Assembly: GCA_031424975.1 (NCBI GenBank)
Contig: JANPIL010000119.1
Span: forward strand, 1-28,394
Source: Xanthocytophaga sp031424975
Lineage (GTDB): Bacteria; Bacteroidota; Bacteroidia; Cytophagales; 172606-1
Length of the DNA: 28,394 bases
Reading direction: 5' to 3'
Within the stretch, counting starts at the first letter, position 1. The number at the start of each line of letters is the position of its first letter. The position numbers and the translations under genes were made by a program. The notes below the pieces were generated by a model, which had not been told where the DNA came from, made no database searches, and saw nothing but the letters and a program-made list of their open reading frames with translations. Below are positions 13,655-22,261 of this stretch, in pieces.

Positions 13655-15065
13655 CTAAACTCCTTGATTGACCAACTTTCCTTCGTTTTCCACATCCATT
13701 TTTTCCAAAGTAGCCACACTTTCTACTTGTTTATCAATATTTAAAAACTGCAGAAGCAACCAAGCCAATCCCATTATAATTACAAATGCAAAAATTGTTA
13801 ACTGCCAACTAAAATTTGCTTTAATGGGGCCAATTAATGCAATAAATGCCATTCGCCCAAGGTTAGCTAACGTCATATACAAGGTAAACTGGCTTGCCGA
13901 AACTTTTTTCCAACAGCATTGCATAGCAATGGCAAAAATGCCGATAGAGGCAAATGTGTACAACACATTGTACGCTATCATAAACGCATAAATAAAACTT
14001 TTATCGCTCCAATAGGCTTTTGAAAAAGCCAATACTATTGTAAAAATTATTAAACTGAAAAAGTAAATATTTATCATTTTTTTCTTGCCAAACTTATCTA
14101 TCAAAATACCACCTATGAGCATACCACTAATACCACCAATTAATTTTGCTGTTGAGTAGTAATGAGCATAATCTGTATTGGTCCAGCCTAATTCTTTTAT
14201 GGTAAAAATGGGAAGCAAAGTCGACATGTAATTAAAAGCTCCTTGTGATATAAATAATAAAGTGGCCAGTAACAATGAATTACGCAAACTGAATACACTG
14301 TATAAAGATTTGAAAATAGAACGCCAATTGCTTAGCTGCAACTGTTTAGTTTCTGGCAATGCAGTACCTGCCGTCCAAGGTAAAATCTTTTCGCCCTGTC
14401 GTTCTCTAAAAAGTATGGGTACTAACATAATACTACCTACAACCAATGCAAGCGTCAACATAGCCGTACTAAAATCGTAATTGTTTATTTGCCAAGTTCC
14501 CGCAGCCAATGCGGCACTCATAGCTATAATTATGGAGCCCCACATTAAACCATTGGCTCTTGCTTGTTGATCTATCGGAATAATATCCACAGCCATACCA
14601 TCTATGGCTACATCAAAAATGGAAGCCAAACAACTAACCATAAAACCTGCCACCATCAAATGGTTAAGGTTGTTTAAGGGATCTTTCACAAAGGCCATAA
14701 AAACGCAACTGGCTATTAACCCCAATTGTGCTAAAAGTATCCAAGGTCGTTTACGTCCCATGGGTAAATTAAGTGTAGCGATCCATTAGGGGTGCTACAA
14801 TAAATTTAAAACTTGGCGGTAAGCCAACTGCCACCGCAAAACCTGCAATTTCTCCCGGTGTTTTATCATTCATAGCCAACCATGCTGGCATAGCCCCCAA
14901 TAACATACCCCAAGGCAACCCTTGGGCAAAATACAAAGCGATAAAAGCAAAGTACCTTAAATTGGTATGCTCGGCAAGGGTGGGGAAACGGGTGAGCTTT
15001 CGCATCATAATCTCCTCCTTAGCTAACGAGGGTGTAATCATCTCTTTGGTTGAGGACTGTTTCAT
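13655..15065 (-). pseudogene. AmpG-like MFS transporter, frameshifted
   Basis: The N-terminal part (14769-15065) begins MKQSSTKEMITPSLAKEE and runs through NLRYFAFIALYFAQGLP to FIVAPLMDRYT, then stops at TAA. The rest continues in another frame from MGRKRPWILLAQLG to KLVNQGV. The adjacent intact paralogue reads MERFTFLPMGRRRPWLL across the same point, so a single-base insertion near 14771-14776 explains the break. The core FDVAIDGMAVDIIPIDQQARANGLMWG is typical of AmpG-like PAT-family permeases for muropeptides or acyl-CoA. Twelve membrane helices can be counted across both parts. Either the gene is dead or there is a sequencing error in a T/A-rich stretch. Confidence 0.78.
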
Positions 15066-15095
15066 TTTTTTTTTTTTTGTTTCAAACCCCTTTTT

Positions 15096-16511
15096 CTAAA
15101 CTACTTGATTGACCAACTTCGCTTCGTTTTCCAAATAGTTTTTTTCCAAAACATCCACTTGTTGCAGATGGGTATTCATTTTCAAAAACTGCAACAATAC
15201 GACTACCCCAACCACCATGGCAGTAAAAACTAAGAAGATGATTGGCCAACCAAAATGGCTACGAAGAAACCCAAGCAATGCTGCACCAGCAGCCATGCCA
15301 GCGTTAGCCAAGGTCATAAAAAAGGTGAATTGTAAGGCAGAGACCCGCTTCCAACAGATCTGCATAGCGGTAGCGAGTTGACTAATACTAATTAATGTCC
15401 ACATTAAATTAAAAATGGCTATAAATGTCGAAACATAAATAGCATTTTGCCAAAGTAACTTGAAAACACCCATAGATGCGGTGAGTAATCCTGCCAAAAG
15501 AAGGCAAATTTGGAACATTCGTACAGTTCCAAAACGGGCAATGAGGATGCCACCCATAACCATCCCGATAATCCCACCCACCAATTTGGAAGTTGAATAG
15601 ATATTGGAATAATCAAGGTTGTTCCAGCCAAGTTCCTGGATGGTAAAAATGGGAAGCAAGGTATCTAAGTAGGTCAATGCACATTTGGACATAAATACAA
15701 TAAGACAAATCAATAAAGTATTGCGTAACAAAACCACTTGCTTAAAGGATAGGAAGAGTTTGCCCCAACTATCAATTTTGAGCAATGCCGCTTCGGGTGA
15801 AGTAGCTCCCGATGACCATGGCAATAGTTTTTCACACTGCCGCTCCCGCAACAAAAGTGGTATCAGCATGATAAAACAAATGGAAACCGACATCAATAGA
15901 ACCGCATTGGAAAACCCATATTGATTGATGAGCCAACTACCCAACGCCAAAGAGATAGAAATACCCACAGTTTTGGAGCCCCACATAAAGCTATTGGCTT
16001 TCCCTTGTTGTTCAAGGGGTACAATGTCAATCACCAAACTATCGGTAGCAATGTCTTGAAACATTATAAAAACGTGTACGCATATCACAGCAGCTATGAG
16101 CAGAGTAAGGTTATTCAGAGGGTCGGGTACAAAGGCTAAGCCAATAATGCTGCACATAATGCCAAACTGCCCAAACAGTAACCAAGGTCGTCTTCGTCCC
16201 ATGGGTAAAAAGGTAAAACGTTCCATCATGGGAGCCAATAAGATTTTAAAGCTAAATGGAATCATCACCATTGCCCCATAAGTGGCTATTTCACTGGCTG
16301 ATTTGCCATTCATCGCCATCCATGCAGGAATGCCAAGTAATGTAATACCTTCTGGAATGCCTTGTGAAAAATACAAAGCGATAAAAGCGAAATACCTTAG
16401 ATTGGTATGCTCGGCAAGGGCGGGAAAACGGGCGTTTTTTTGCGAGACACCCGTTTGATAGGAAGAAATAGAGGAATTCATATTTTTGCTTGAGGTTTGT
16501 TTTATTTTCAT
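15096..16511 (-). CDS. AmpG-like MFS transporter
   Basis: A 471-residue inner-membrane permease, the intact paralogue of the frameshifted gene downstream. Shared landmarks are FPALAEHTNLRYFAFIALYF, LAPMMERFTFLPMGRRRPWL, FQDIATDSLVIDIVPLEQQ, LRERQCEKLLPWSSG, FTIQELGW and the C-terminus KLVNQVV. The family is AmpG/PAT-like in the major facilitator superfamily. AmpG imports muropeptides in Gammaproteobacteria, but substrates in Bacteroidota are not established. I chose the ATG at 16509-16511 (MKIKQTSSKN), because it matches the starts of the neighbours. A start 14 codons upstream is also open. The upstream AT-rich box at 16522-16546 recurs before other genes of the region. Confidence 0.85.
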   Translation of the reverse strand: MKIKQTSSKNMNSSISSYQTGVSQKNARFPALAEHTNLRYFAFIALYFSQGIPEGITLLGIPAWMAMNGKSASEIATYGAMVMIPFSFKILLAPMMERFTFLPMGRRRPWLLFGQFGIMCSIIGLAFVPDPLNNLTLLIAAVICVHVFIMFQDIATDSLVIDIVPLEQQGKANSFMWGSKTVGISISLALGSWLINQYGFSNAVLLMSVSICFIMLIPLLLRERQCEKLLPWSSGATSPEAALLKIDSWGKLFLSFKQVVLLRNTLLICLIVFMSKCALTYLDTLLPIFTIQELGWNNLDYSNIYSTSKLVGGIIGMVMGGILIARFGTVRMFQICLLLAGLLTASMGVFKLLWQNAIYVSTFIAIFNLMWTLISISQLATAMQICWKRVSALQFTFFMTLANAGMAAGAALLGFLRSHFGWPIIFLVFTAMVVGVVVLLQFLKMNTHLQQVDVLEKNYLENEAKLVNQVV

Positions 16512-16521
16512 TTTTTTATAT

Positions 16522-16546
16522 AAAAATAGAGCAAATACTGAGGGGG
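16522..16546 (-). repeat. Upstream box U1, copy 1
   Basis: On the plus strand AAAAATAGAGCAAATACTGA followed by GGGGG. It lies 11 bases upstream of the MFS transporter start. Similar boxes precede the cupin gene and the first NTF2-like gene. Confidence 0.6.
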
Positions 16547-16554
16547 TATTCACC

Positions 16555-17316
16555 TCATTTTTCCAATGACTTAATTTCTGTCAGTACAATTATTACGGTT
16601 GTGTTGCCAATATTTTCAACGGAGTGTTTACCCACATAATCACCCCAATCGGCAGTGCCCGCTTTTTCATCAAAAATTAGGGTTTCACCATTTTCAAGAT
16701 ATACTTTTATTTTACCACCCGAAACAATGTATGATGATTTTGCAGGGTGTGTATGTGGCATATCTTTCTCACCAGGTTTTAGCGTATATTCAAGCATTCT
16801 TACATACTTGTTTTCTAAAAGCAATTTGAAATTGGCAGGCGAAGCCTTTAATCCATCTATATTTAATTTGGTTGTGTCCTTTTGTGTTGCTTCTGAATTT
16901 TCATTATCGGTAACTCTACGCCAGCCCGCCATTAAACGATTGTCTATCACCGTGCCAACGTCTCTTGCACTCAGCTTACCATTTGTAAGCCACGATAAGT
17001 TGTAAAATTTCCCAGTTTTTTCAATTGCCAAGTCATATTCATCTGAAAATTTACCATTCTCGTAATAATATTTAATATGGTAGTTACCTGCAAAACCTTC
17101 CTTGCTTATACCCGTAGCTTTCCCTTTACCGCTATACCTATTTGCATAATTCCATAACGCATCGAGTGTTCCTGGCGTATTGCTCTTTGTGTAAATTACA
17201 AAGCCAATATTCAACGTGTCTTTCTCAGGTGATTTTTGTTTTACAGTTTGTGAATTGCCTGTAAAAGGGATGATAAAGAGTAGCGGCAGTGCAATTAAAA
17301 GTGTTATTATTTTCAT
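16555..17316 (-). CDS. Secreted two-domain protein with C-terminal cupin
   Basis: A 253-residue protein. The ATG at 17316 gives a signal peptide MKIITLLIALPLLFIIPFTG cleaved near NSQ. An N-terminal domain (about residues 40-133) carries YHIKYYYENGKFSDEYDLAIEKTG and DNRLMAGWRRV, and a fragment of the same domain occurs at 18934-19188. Residues 165-247 form a cupin_2 beta barrel with PHTHP (H188, H190) and H231 in KHSVENIG, plausible metal ligands. The substrate is unknown. Its stop codon is 44 bases from the MFS transporter start, so the two may form one minus-strand unit. Confidence 0.78.
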   Translation of the reverse strand: MKIITLLIALPLLFIIPFTGNSQTVKQKSPEKDTLNIGFVIYTKSNTPGTLDALWNYANRYSGKGKATGISKEGFAGNYHIKYYYENGKFSDEYDLAIEKTGKFYNLSWLTNGKLSARDVGTVIDNRLMAGWRRVTDNENSEATQKDTTKLNIDGLKASPANFKLLLENKYVRMLEYTLKPGEKDMPHTHPAKSSYIVSGGKIKVYLENGETLIFDEKAGTADWGDYVGKHSVENIGNTTVIIVLTEIKSLEK

Positions 17317-17338
17317 TTTAAAATTTGATTTATTGATT

Positions 17339-17364
17339 AAAAAATAGAGCAAATACCGAGGATG
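17339..17364 (-). repeat. Upstream box U1, copy 2
   Basis: AAAAAATAGAGCAAATACCG followed by AGGATG on the plus strand, 23 bases upstream of the cupin gene start. Confidence 0.55.
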
Positions 17365-17365
17365 C

Positions 17366-18664
17366 TTACCGCTTAAACGGCTGCATTTTCCAATAAGTCA
17401 AACTTCGCCACAGCCATTCCAAAGGACCAAATCGGAAATATTTTAACCAGATTGGGCTTATAATCAATTGAAAAATCCAGATACTGAAAACGATATAATA
17501 CAATTCATGCCGCTGCAGTTTTCCATACATTCCCAATCCAAAGCCCATAAATATGAAAATGCAAATAATGGTATGCATGATGTAGTTGGTAAAAGCCATT
17601 TGCCCAACGGCAGCCAAACTCTTTTGCAAAAAGGGAAGCTTTCCTGAATTAATAAATAACATGATTAAACCGATATGGCCAATTGTGGTTGGCATCCTGC
17701 CTAATTCATGTGTAATAGCCGTAAGAGAAAAGCTGAGAATTTCAAAATGGGTTTTTAAAATGTAATTAGTTTCCCAATAATTCACGGCTACTCCAATCAG
17801 ATAACCACTTAGCATCATGGTCAGATAATAACGATTGCTCTTTTTGCCTGTAAAAATTCCATTCTTAAAAAAGGCCATGCCCAATAAAACCATTGAAAAA
17901 ACATCCCAAATCCATTCACGGTACACACTAACACTTTGCCGGATTCGCACAAGCGATGCCCTATACCATACGATGCTTAAATAGCTTTTAGAAAATTCCT
18001 TTTGTATATTATTGTAGGTTTCTGGCGTTGCTTTTTTATCTGCAAGAATGGTTTCCCACGCCGCTATTGCTTTCTTCTCTTCCGGATTAAGTGTTTTGGT
18101 AGAATCTTTAATTACTATTGCAGCATTATAATCATCAAAAGATTTTTTTGTTTGAAAATAGTCCTTTGTATTAAGAACTGTAAGCATAGTTGAGAGCAAT
18201 AGTCCACCAATTATTAATTGCTTTGGTTTCATGTTTCTGAAACTATAAGCAAGCAAACCAACCACCGCATAAGGAAACAATATTTCACCTATCCATAATA
18301 ACAGGTACGCATGAATAATTCCAAATACCAACAACCAAATTGTTCTGCGAAAGTAGGCATCGGTTACCTCAATACTAGGCAAACCGTTTACAGTGCGGCT
18401 GTTGAATAAAACAATGCCTGCACCAAATAACATGGAAAATAATCCACGCATAGTTCCTTCAAAAAACAGATTATTTATCCACCATACTTTTAAATCCCAA
18501 CCTGTTGCTCCTCCTGAGTTGGTTGGATCGTAATAGGCCTTGTACAAACCAAAGCCTACAATATTCATCAGTAATATTCCAAATAATGCAATACCCCGGA
18601 TAATATCCAATGAATTGATTCTTTGGGTTTGGTTTGTGGGATTGAGGGTTTCTTGATTTGTCAT
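17366..18664 (-). CDS. DUF418 family membrane protein
   Basis: A 432-residue polytopic membrane protein. The N-terminal RINSLDIIRGIALFGILLMNIVGF is the family's acyltransferase-3-like opening, and the C-terminal DUF418 domain contains AAVGQMAFTNYIMHTIIC and FGPLEWLWRSLTYWK. About ten membrane helices are visible. DUF418 (YeiB-like) proteins are suspected of transport or acyl transfer but are uncharacterised. The start ATG is 8 bases from the terminal inverted repeat of MITE copy A, so the element now forms the whole upstream region. Confidence 0.88.
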   Translation of the reverse strand: MTNQETLNPTNQTQRINSLDIIRGIALFGILLMNIVGFGLYKAYYDPTNSGGATGWDLKVWWINNLFFEGTMRGLFSMLFGAGIVLFNSRTVNGLPSIEVTDAYFRRTIWLLVFGIIHAYLLLWIGEILFPYAVVGLLAYSFRNMKPKQLIIGGLLLSTMLTVLNTKDYFQTKKSFDDYNAAIVIKDSTKTLNPEEKKAIAAWETILADKKATPETYNNIQKEFSKSYLSIVWYRASLVRIRQSVSVYREWIWDVFSMVLLGMAFFKNGIFTGKKSNRYYLTMMLSGYLIGVAVNYWETNYILKTHFEILSFSLTAITHELGRMPTTIGHIGLIMLFINSGKLPFLQKSLAAVGQMAFTNYIMHTIICIFIFMGFGLGMYGKLQRHELYYIVFSIWIFQLIISPIWLKYFRFGPLEWLWRSLTYWKMQPFKR

Positions 18665-18672
18665 TTTAAAAA

Positions 18673-18861
18673 TAGAGTTTTTATATTCTGATAATCAACA
18701 AGTTGCGCATTTTTTCAATAAAACAGAACCCGGAAAACAGTATCTTTTCGAAACGCCAACCCCCTTGTTGTCAAAACAAACAGAGATTGTGCATTGCACG
18801 GATGAGAATGCGGTTTAAATAAATTTTTTAACTAAATGATTGTCAACCGATAGTAGCTCTA
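18673..18861 (+). mobile_element. MITE-like element, copy A (189 bp)
   Basis: It begins TAGAGTTTTTATATTCTGAT and ends with the inverted counterpart ACCGATAGTAGCTCTA, with imperfect terminal repeats of about 25 bases. It holds a copy of the dispersed motif at 18734-18764. It aligns base for base with copy B except for one 21-base insertion in B. It has no coding capacity. No target site duplication is certain, though the flanks are AT-rich. Confidence 0.8.
18734..18764 (+). repeat. Dispersed bipartite motif, copy n (inside MITE A)
   Basis: AAAACAGTATC then TTTTCGAAACGCCAACCCCC. Both halves are adjacent here, which shows the uninterrupted state of the copy inside MITE B. Confidence 0.7.
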
Positions 18862-18933
18862 ATAGTTTTTTGTTTAAAAAAATAGAGAATAGGAAGAGAT
18901 TTAATACTACTTCAACAGTTGTCAAATCTGAAT

Positions 18934-19188
18934 TTAATCTTCAACGCTCCGCCAACCTACTGCCAACCTATTCTCCACTTCCATACCAACACCCTTGGCG
19001 AGTATTTTCCCTTTTACAATCCACGAAACGCTGTAAACGCCTCCCGTTTTCTCAATCGTTAGGTCATACTCGTCAGAGAAGTCTCCATTTTCGTAATAGT
19101 ATCGTACATGATAATTACTAACTAAACCTTCTTTTGGCCCGCCCGTGTTACCCTGCTGACCTTTCTTATTTGTCGTTGATAAAATCAA
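18934..19188 (-). pseudogene. Fragment related to the cupin protein's N-terminal domain
   Basis: An 84-residue frame with SNYHVRYYYENGDFSDEYDL, SVSWIVKGKI and ENRLAVGWRSVED, clearly paralogous to residues 72-135 of the secreted cupin protein at 16555-17316. It lacks the signal peptide, the first part of the domain and the cupin. Its apparent start overlaps the last 23 bases of the alpha/beta hydrolase gene, so it may be translated by coupling. I treat it as a remnant, but a short functional protein cannot be excluded. Confidence 0.6.
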
Positions 19189-19996
19189 ATATTTTGCTCC
19201 ATGTTTTGTGAGTCGGGTCTTTGTAAATAATATTGTGCCCAGCGTATTCGAGTTTTAACGGTTTTACTTTTTTACCACCACTTTTTGCTAATTCTTCTGC
19301 CATCCATATTGGTATTGTTTTGTCGGCCATGCTATGGATGATAAAAAGCGGTGATTTTAATTTCTTAACGTTTTTATATCCGTTCCAAACATCAGGGTAA
19401 TTCGTTTTTACACTATCTGCAAATACTTTTTTTACTACACCAATTTCTCTTAGTGTAGTAAAAGCAGCATGTGTAACAACTTTATTAGGTAAAGGCTTAA
19501 ATTTATTTGCAGTTTCTAATAACACACTCCCACCTAACGAATGGGAAAAGGCTATACGTTCCTTAGCGTTAAAAGACAGAGTAGCAAATTTCTTATATGC
19601 TTCAATAGCATCCTCATTTAATCTTGATATACTTGGTTTGCCTGTGCTACTGCCAAAACCAGTGTAGTCAAATGCAAAAGAAGAATATCCTTTGCTTAAA
19701 AGGTAGGCTTGCAAAGGTCGCCAGTCTGAAAGAGTTTCTCCGTTTCCGTGAAGTATGAAAAATGCAGGTGCTTTGCTGTCATTAGATACCCAATTTGCAT
19801 AAAGAGTTCTCCCATTAAGTTCAAGTTTTATTCGCTCAACGGGTAAATTGTCGTTGGTGAATTCCTTTTCTGGATATAAAGCAAAAATTTTGGGTTCAAT
19901 TTTTTGAAGGTTACTATCTCGAGATTTCTCTAATGCTATCTGTCGAGAACAAGAAAGGAGTAGAAATAAACTAATGGCACTAATATATTTATTCAT
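19166..19996 (-). CDS. Alpha/beta hydrolase lipoprotein
   Basis: A 276-residue protein with a lipoprotein signal MNKYISAISLFLLLSC, lipidation at C16. The alpha/beta hydrolase fold shows the oxyanion motif FFILHGNGETL (82-88), the nucleophile elbow SHSLGGS with S153, acid D225 in HSMADKTIPI and H254 in YAGHNIIY. It belongs to the group of YqkD/BAAT-like serine hydrolases with an unknown ester or peptide substrate, anchored in the envelope. Upstream is box U2 (20012-20042). Confidence 0.85.
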   Translation of the reverse strand: MNKYISAISLFLLLSCSRQIALEKSRDSNLQKIEPKIFALYPEKEFTNDNLPVERIKLELNGRTLYANWVSNDSKAPAFFILHGNGETLSDWRPLQAYLLSKGYSSFAFDYTGFGSSTGKPSISRLNEDAIEAYKKFATLSFNAKERIAFSHSLGGSVLLETANKFKPLPNKVVTHAAFTTLREIGVVKKVFADSVKTNYPDVWNGYKNVKKLKSPLFIIHSMADKTIPIWMAEELAKSGGKKVKPLKLEYAGHNIIYKDPTHKTWSKIFDFINDK

Positions 19997-20011
19997 TTTT
20001 ATTTTTTTGAC

Positions 20012-20042
20012 TGCCTACGATATTCGGTTTTCGGCTTTCTCG
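20012..20042 (-). repeat. Upstream box U2, copy 1
   Basis: On the plus strand TGCCTACGATATTCGGTTTT then CGGCTTTCTCG. Its near-identical partner is at 20534-20564. Each lies just upstream of a minus-strand gene. Confidence 0.65.
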
Positions 20043-20053
20043 TTTCTATTGAT

Positions 20054-20510
20054 TTATAGTTTTTTTGCTGCCATACCGCCAATAATCAACAAAGTTGACT
20101 TGTATTTTTTCCAAGTATGAGTAAACTTGTAGGTTTCTTTTCGAACGACTTCGTTTTCTTTGTTCGTCCAAATTTCATCAACATCATAGAATACGATTAC
20201 CACATCACCAATATAATTTATTGCTTTTTTGTATAATGTATAGCTAAATTGTTGCGAAGCATTTTCGTGCAAAACAGGAATCCAAGCCGCTATTTTGGAT
20301 TTGTTAGAAACACCATCACCAAAACTTGGATAGCCTATAAAATCAGTATGCCACAATTTTTTATACGGTATCGTGTCGGTTTTTTGGACATATTCCCAAT
20401 ACTTTTTTTCCATATTCCAGACTTCGTTTTCAATCGTTTCTTTAGTTTGTGCGACTGTTGAAATGATGCCAAAAAATATAAAGATTAGGGATAGTATGAT
20501 TTTTTTTCAT
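20054..20510 (-). CDS. NTF2/SnoaL-like secreted protein with a frameshift in the signal peptide
   Basis: From the internal ATG at 20413 the frame gives 119 residues ending TWKKYKSTLLIIGGMAAKKL, like the DUF4440/SnoaL-type NTF2 fold. The true start is probably the ATG at 20508-20510. Reading from there, a T8 run on the plus strand (A8 in the gene, 20500-20507) throws the frame out. With seven bases it would read MKKIILSLIFIFFGIISTVA followed by QTKETIENEVW and join the known frame. So this is a lesion or phase-variable tract in the signal peptide, or a sequencing error. The function of the domain in this context is unknown. Confidence 0.68.
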
Positions 20511-20533
20511 TTTTATTTAATTTTAATTGTTTA

Positions 20534-20564
20534 TTGCCTACTCTATTCGGTTTTCGGCTTTCCC
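20534..20564 (-). repeat. Upstream box U2, copy 2
   Basis: TTGCCTACTCTATTCGGTTT then TCGGCTTTCCCG on the plus strand, 24 bases before the probable start of the NTF2-like gene. It is nearly identical to copy 1. Confidence 0.65.
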
Positions 20565-20580
20565 GTTTTGTTTTTTGATT

Positions 20581-20607
20581 AAAAAATAGAGAAAAATACT
20601 GAGGGGG
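20581..20607 (-). repeat. Upstream box U1, copy 3
   Basis: AAAAAATAGAGAAAAATACT then GAGGGGG on the plus strand. It closely matches the boxes at 16522 and 17339. Confidence 0.6.
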
Positions 20608-20666
20608 CAAACAAACAAAATTTCACTGTTGCTGGCTTTTTAAGACCAACAACGGCGAAATTTATC

Positions 20667-21212
20667 CTACTTCTTTTGCAAAATATCTTTACCCATTGCC
20701 TTGATAATCACCGTGCGGTCGTATGTAGTGATATAGCGGTCAATCTTTTTGTTTGCGTTGAAATGCGTAACAAAGTTCATTCTCAGATTTGCAGTACCGG
20801 TGGCAAAGACAAACTTGTTGGTGAAATAGCTAATCACAAGGTTGCCAGTGAGTTTAGAACCTGCAGTAGGTTTTAGGGCATTTACTGGCAGAAAGACTGC
20901 TTCGTCCATGGTCATGGATTTGATACCCGAAGTAGCCTTCCAGTTTTTCCACCACTCAATCACCGCTTTTTTGCCGACCAATTTGGTGCGGGTGTTGTTG
21001 TCGCCATCAGGAAACCAAAACTCTACATCGTCAGCCAGCATATTCGCCCAAGCATCAAAATTAAGTTTGATAACATGGCTCAATGCCTGTTCCGAAAGCG
21101 TAACATACTCCTGTGGAGCAATTTCATAGTTTGCCGCCTGTGCTTGGGCATTGGTGGTTGAAAATAAGGCAATGATGATTGCCAGCGTTGAGAAAAGTTT
21201 AATGATTTTCAT
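20667..21212 (-). CDS. SnoaL/NTF2-like secreted protein
   Basis: A 181-residue protein. The ATG at 21212 gives a signal peptide MKIIKLFSTLAIIIALFSTT before NAQAQA. The longer upstream frame is not signal-like. The domain SHVIKLNFDAWANMLADDVEFWFPDG, GKKAVIEWWKNWK and MNFVTHFNANKKIDRYITTYD has the cone-shaped NTF2 fold with the typical aromatic and Asp residues of SnoaL-like proteins. No catalytic role can be assigned. It is a distant paralogue of the preceding NTF2-like protein, and both are exported. Confidence 0.8.
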   Translation of the reverse strand: MKIIKLFSTLAIIIALFSTTNAQAQAANYEIAPQEYVTLSEQALSHVIKLNFDAWANMLADDVEFWFPDGDNNTRTKLVGKKAVIEWWKNWKATSGIKSMTMDEAVFLPVNALKPTAGSKLTGNLVISYFTNKFVFATGTANLRMNFVTHFNANKKIDRYITTYDRTVIIKAMGKDILQKK

Positions 21213-21382
21213 TTTGATTTGGTTGTACGGAACGCCGTACCGTTTTGGGGTTTGAGAAAAGATTTTGTTAAAATTATTGAGTAAATCAATACAGAAATCT
21301 TGAAACCGAAAACCAATCAAGGACGAGACCACCTGAAAACTGTCCGAAGGTGGGGATTTATTTACCGAAGGAATAAAACAAA

Positions 21383-21416
21383 AAATCCTGATAGGTTTCA
21401 GTACCTATCAGGATTT
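21383..21416 (-). terminator. Intrinsic terminator of the regulator gene
   Basis: AAATCCTGATAGGT and its perfect inverse ACCTATCAGGATTT form a 14-bp stem with a 6-base loop. On the minus strand it is followed by a TTTTTGTTTT run. It lies 22 bases after the response regulator stop codon. Confidence 0.8.
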
Positions 21417-21438
21417 AAAAAGAATATCAAACGCTACC

Positions 21439-22170
21439 TTAAACTAACCGCAACCTATCCAATAAATCTTTTCTTAGTTCTTTGCTCAATGGCAAAATTT
21501 TATGCTCTACCGTTACATGGTTTTGAGCTACTTCGTTAATGTGATTTACATTCACGATGTATGAACGATGGATGCGTTGAAATTGCTCGATGGGCAGTTT
21601 GTCTTCCATATTTTTTAGTGTGTTTACTAAAAGGTAGGCATTGTTTTTGGTAAATACTTGGCAATAATTACGGTCGGCTTCCAAGTAAAGAATATCTGCA
21701 ACAATAATTTTTACCATTACTTCATTATGCCTGACAAAAATCCTGTCATTCAATATATATTTTTCTGGCAAATTTTGGGGTTCATTCTTTTCTGTTAAAA
21801 TTCTTTCAAAAGCCAAAGCTAAGGCATGTTTTAGGTCTAATTTTTTGAAAGGTTTGGATAAAAAAGCATGCGGATTAGTGGCTTTGGCACGATTAAAAAA
21901 AATATCGCTAGTATTGGCAGTGAGGTATATAACAGGGATTTGTCCATTGGTTTGCATTTGAGTGGCAGTTTCTATGCCGTCTAATTCTCCTTTCAGGTTT
22001 ATATCCATCAGCACCAAATCTGGTTTGTGCGTGTTTACGGCATTGATGGCTTCTTGCCCTCTGGGTATAATAGCTGCTATCTCATAACCCAAACTTTCAA
22101 GCTGATGAGCGATATTGGCAGCAATCAGCATTTCATCTTCTACTATTAATATTTTAAAAGGTATCGCCAT
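21439..22170 (-). CDS. LytTR-type response regulator
   Basis: A 244-residue regulator. Residues 5-120 form a receiver domain with acidic E11 and D12, phosphoacceptor D56 in VLMDINLKG, T84 and K106 in FLSKPFKK. Residues 145-244 form a LytTR DNA-binding domain with ADILYLEADRNYC, LKNMEDKLP, QRIHRSYIVNVNHI and the C-terminus DLLDRLRLV. The ATG at 22168-22170 gives MAIPFKILIVEDE. It partners the sensor kinase encoded 91 bases upstream on the same strand. A terminator follows. A truncated paralogue lies on the far side of the kinase. Confidence 0.9.
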   Translation of the reverse strand: MAIPFKILIVEDEMLIAANIAHQLESLGYEIAAIIPRGQEAINAVNTHKPDLVLMDINLKGELDGIETATQMQTNGQIPVIYLTANTSDIFFNRAKATNPHAFLSKPFKKLDLKHALALAFERILTEKNEPQNLPEKYILNDRIFVRHNEVMVKIIVADILYLEADRNYCQVFTKNNAYLLVNTLKNMEDKLPIEQFQRIHRSYIVNVNHINEVAQNHVTVEHKILPLSKELRKDLLDRLRLV

Positions 22171-22261
22171 GGGAATAATTAACAATGAAGTTAAAAAAAA
22201 ACACCAAATTGTGTAATAAGCTAATAGTCAGTTCATTATAAAATCAATATTCACCATTTCT

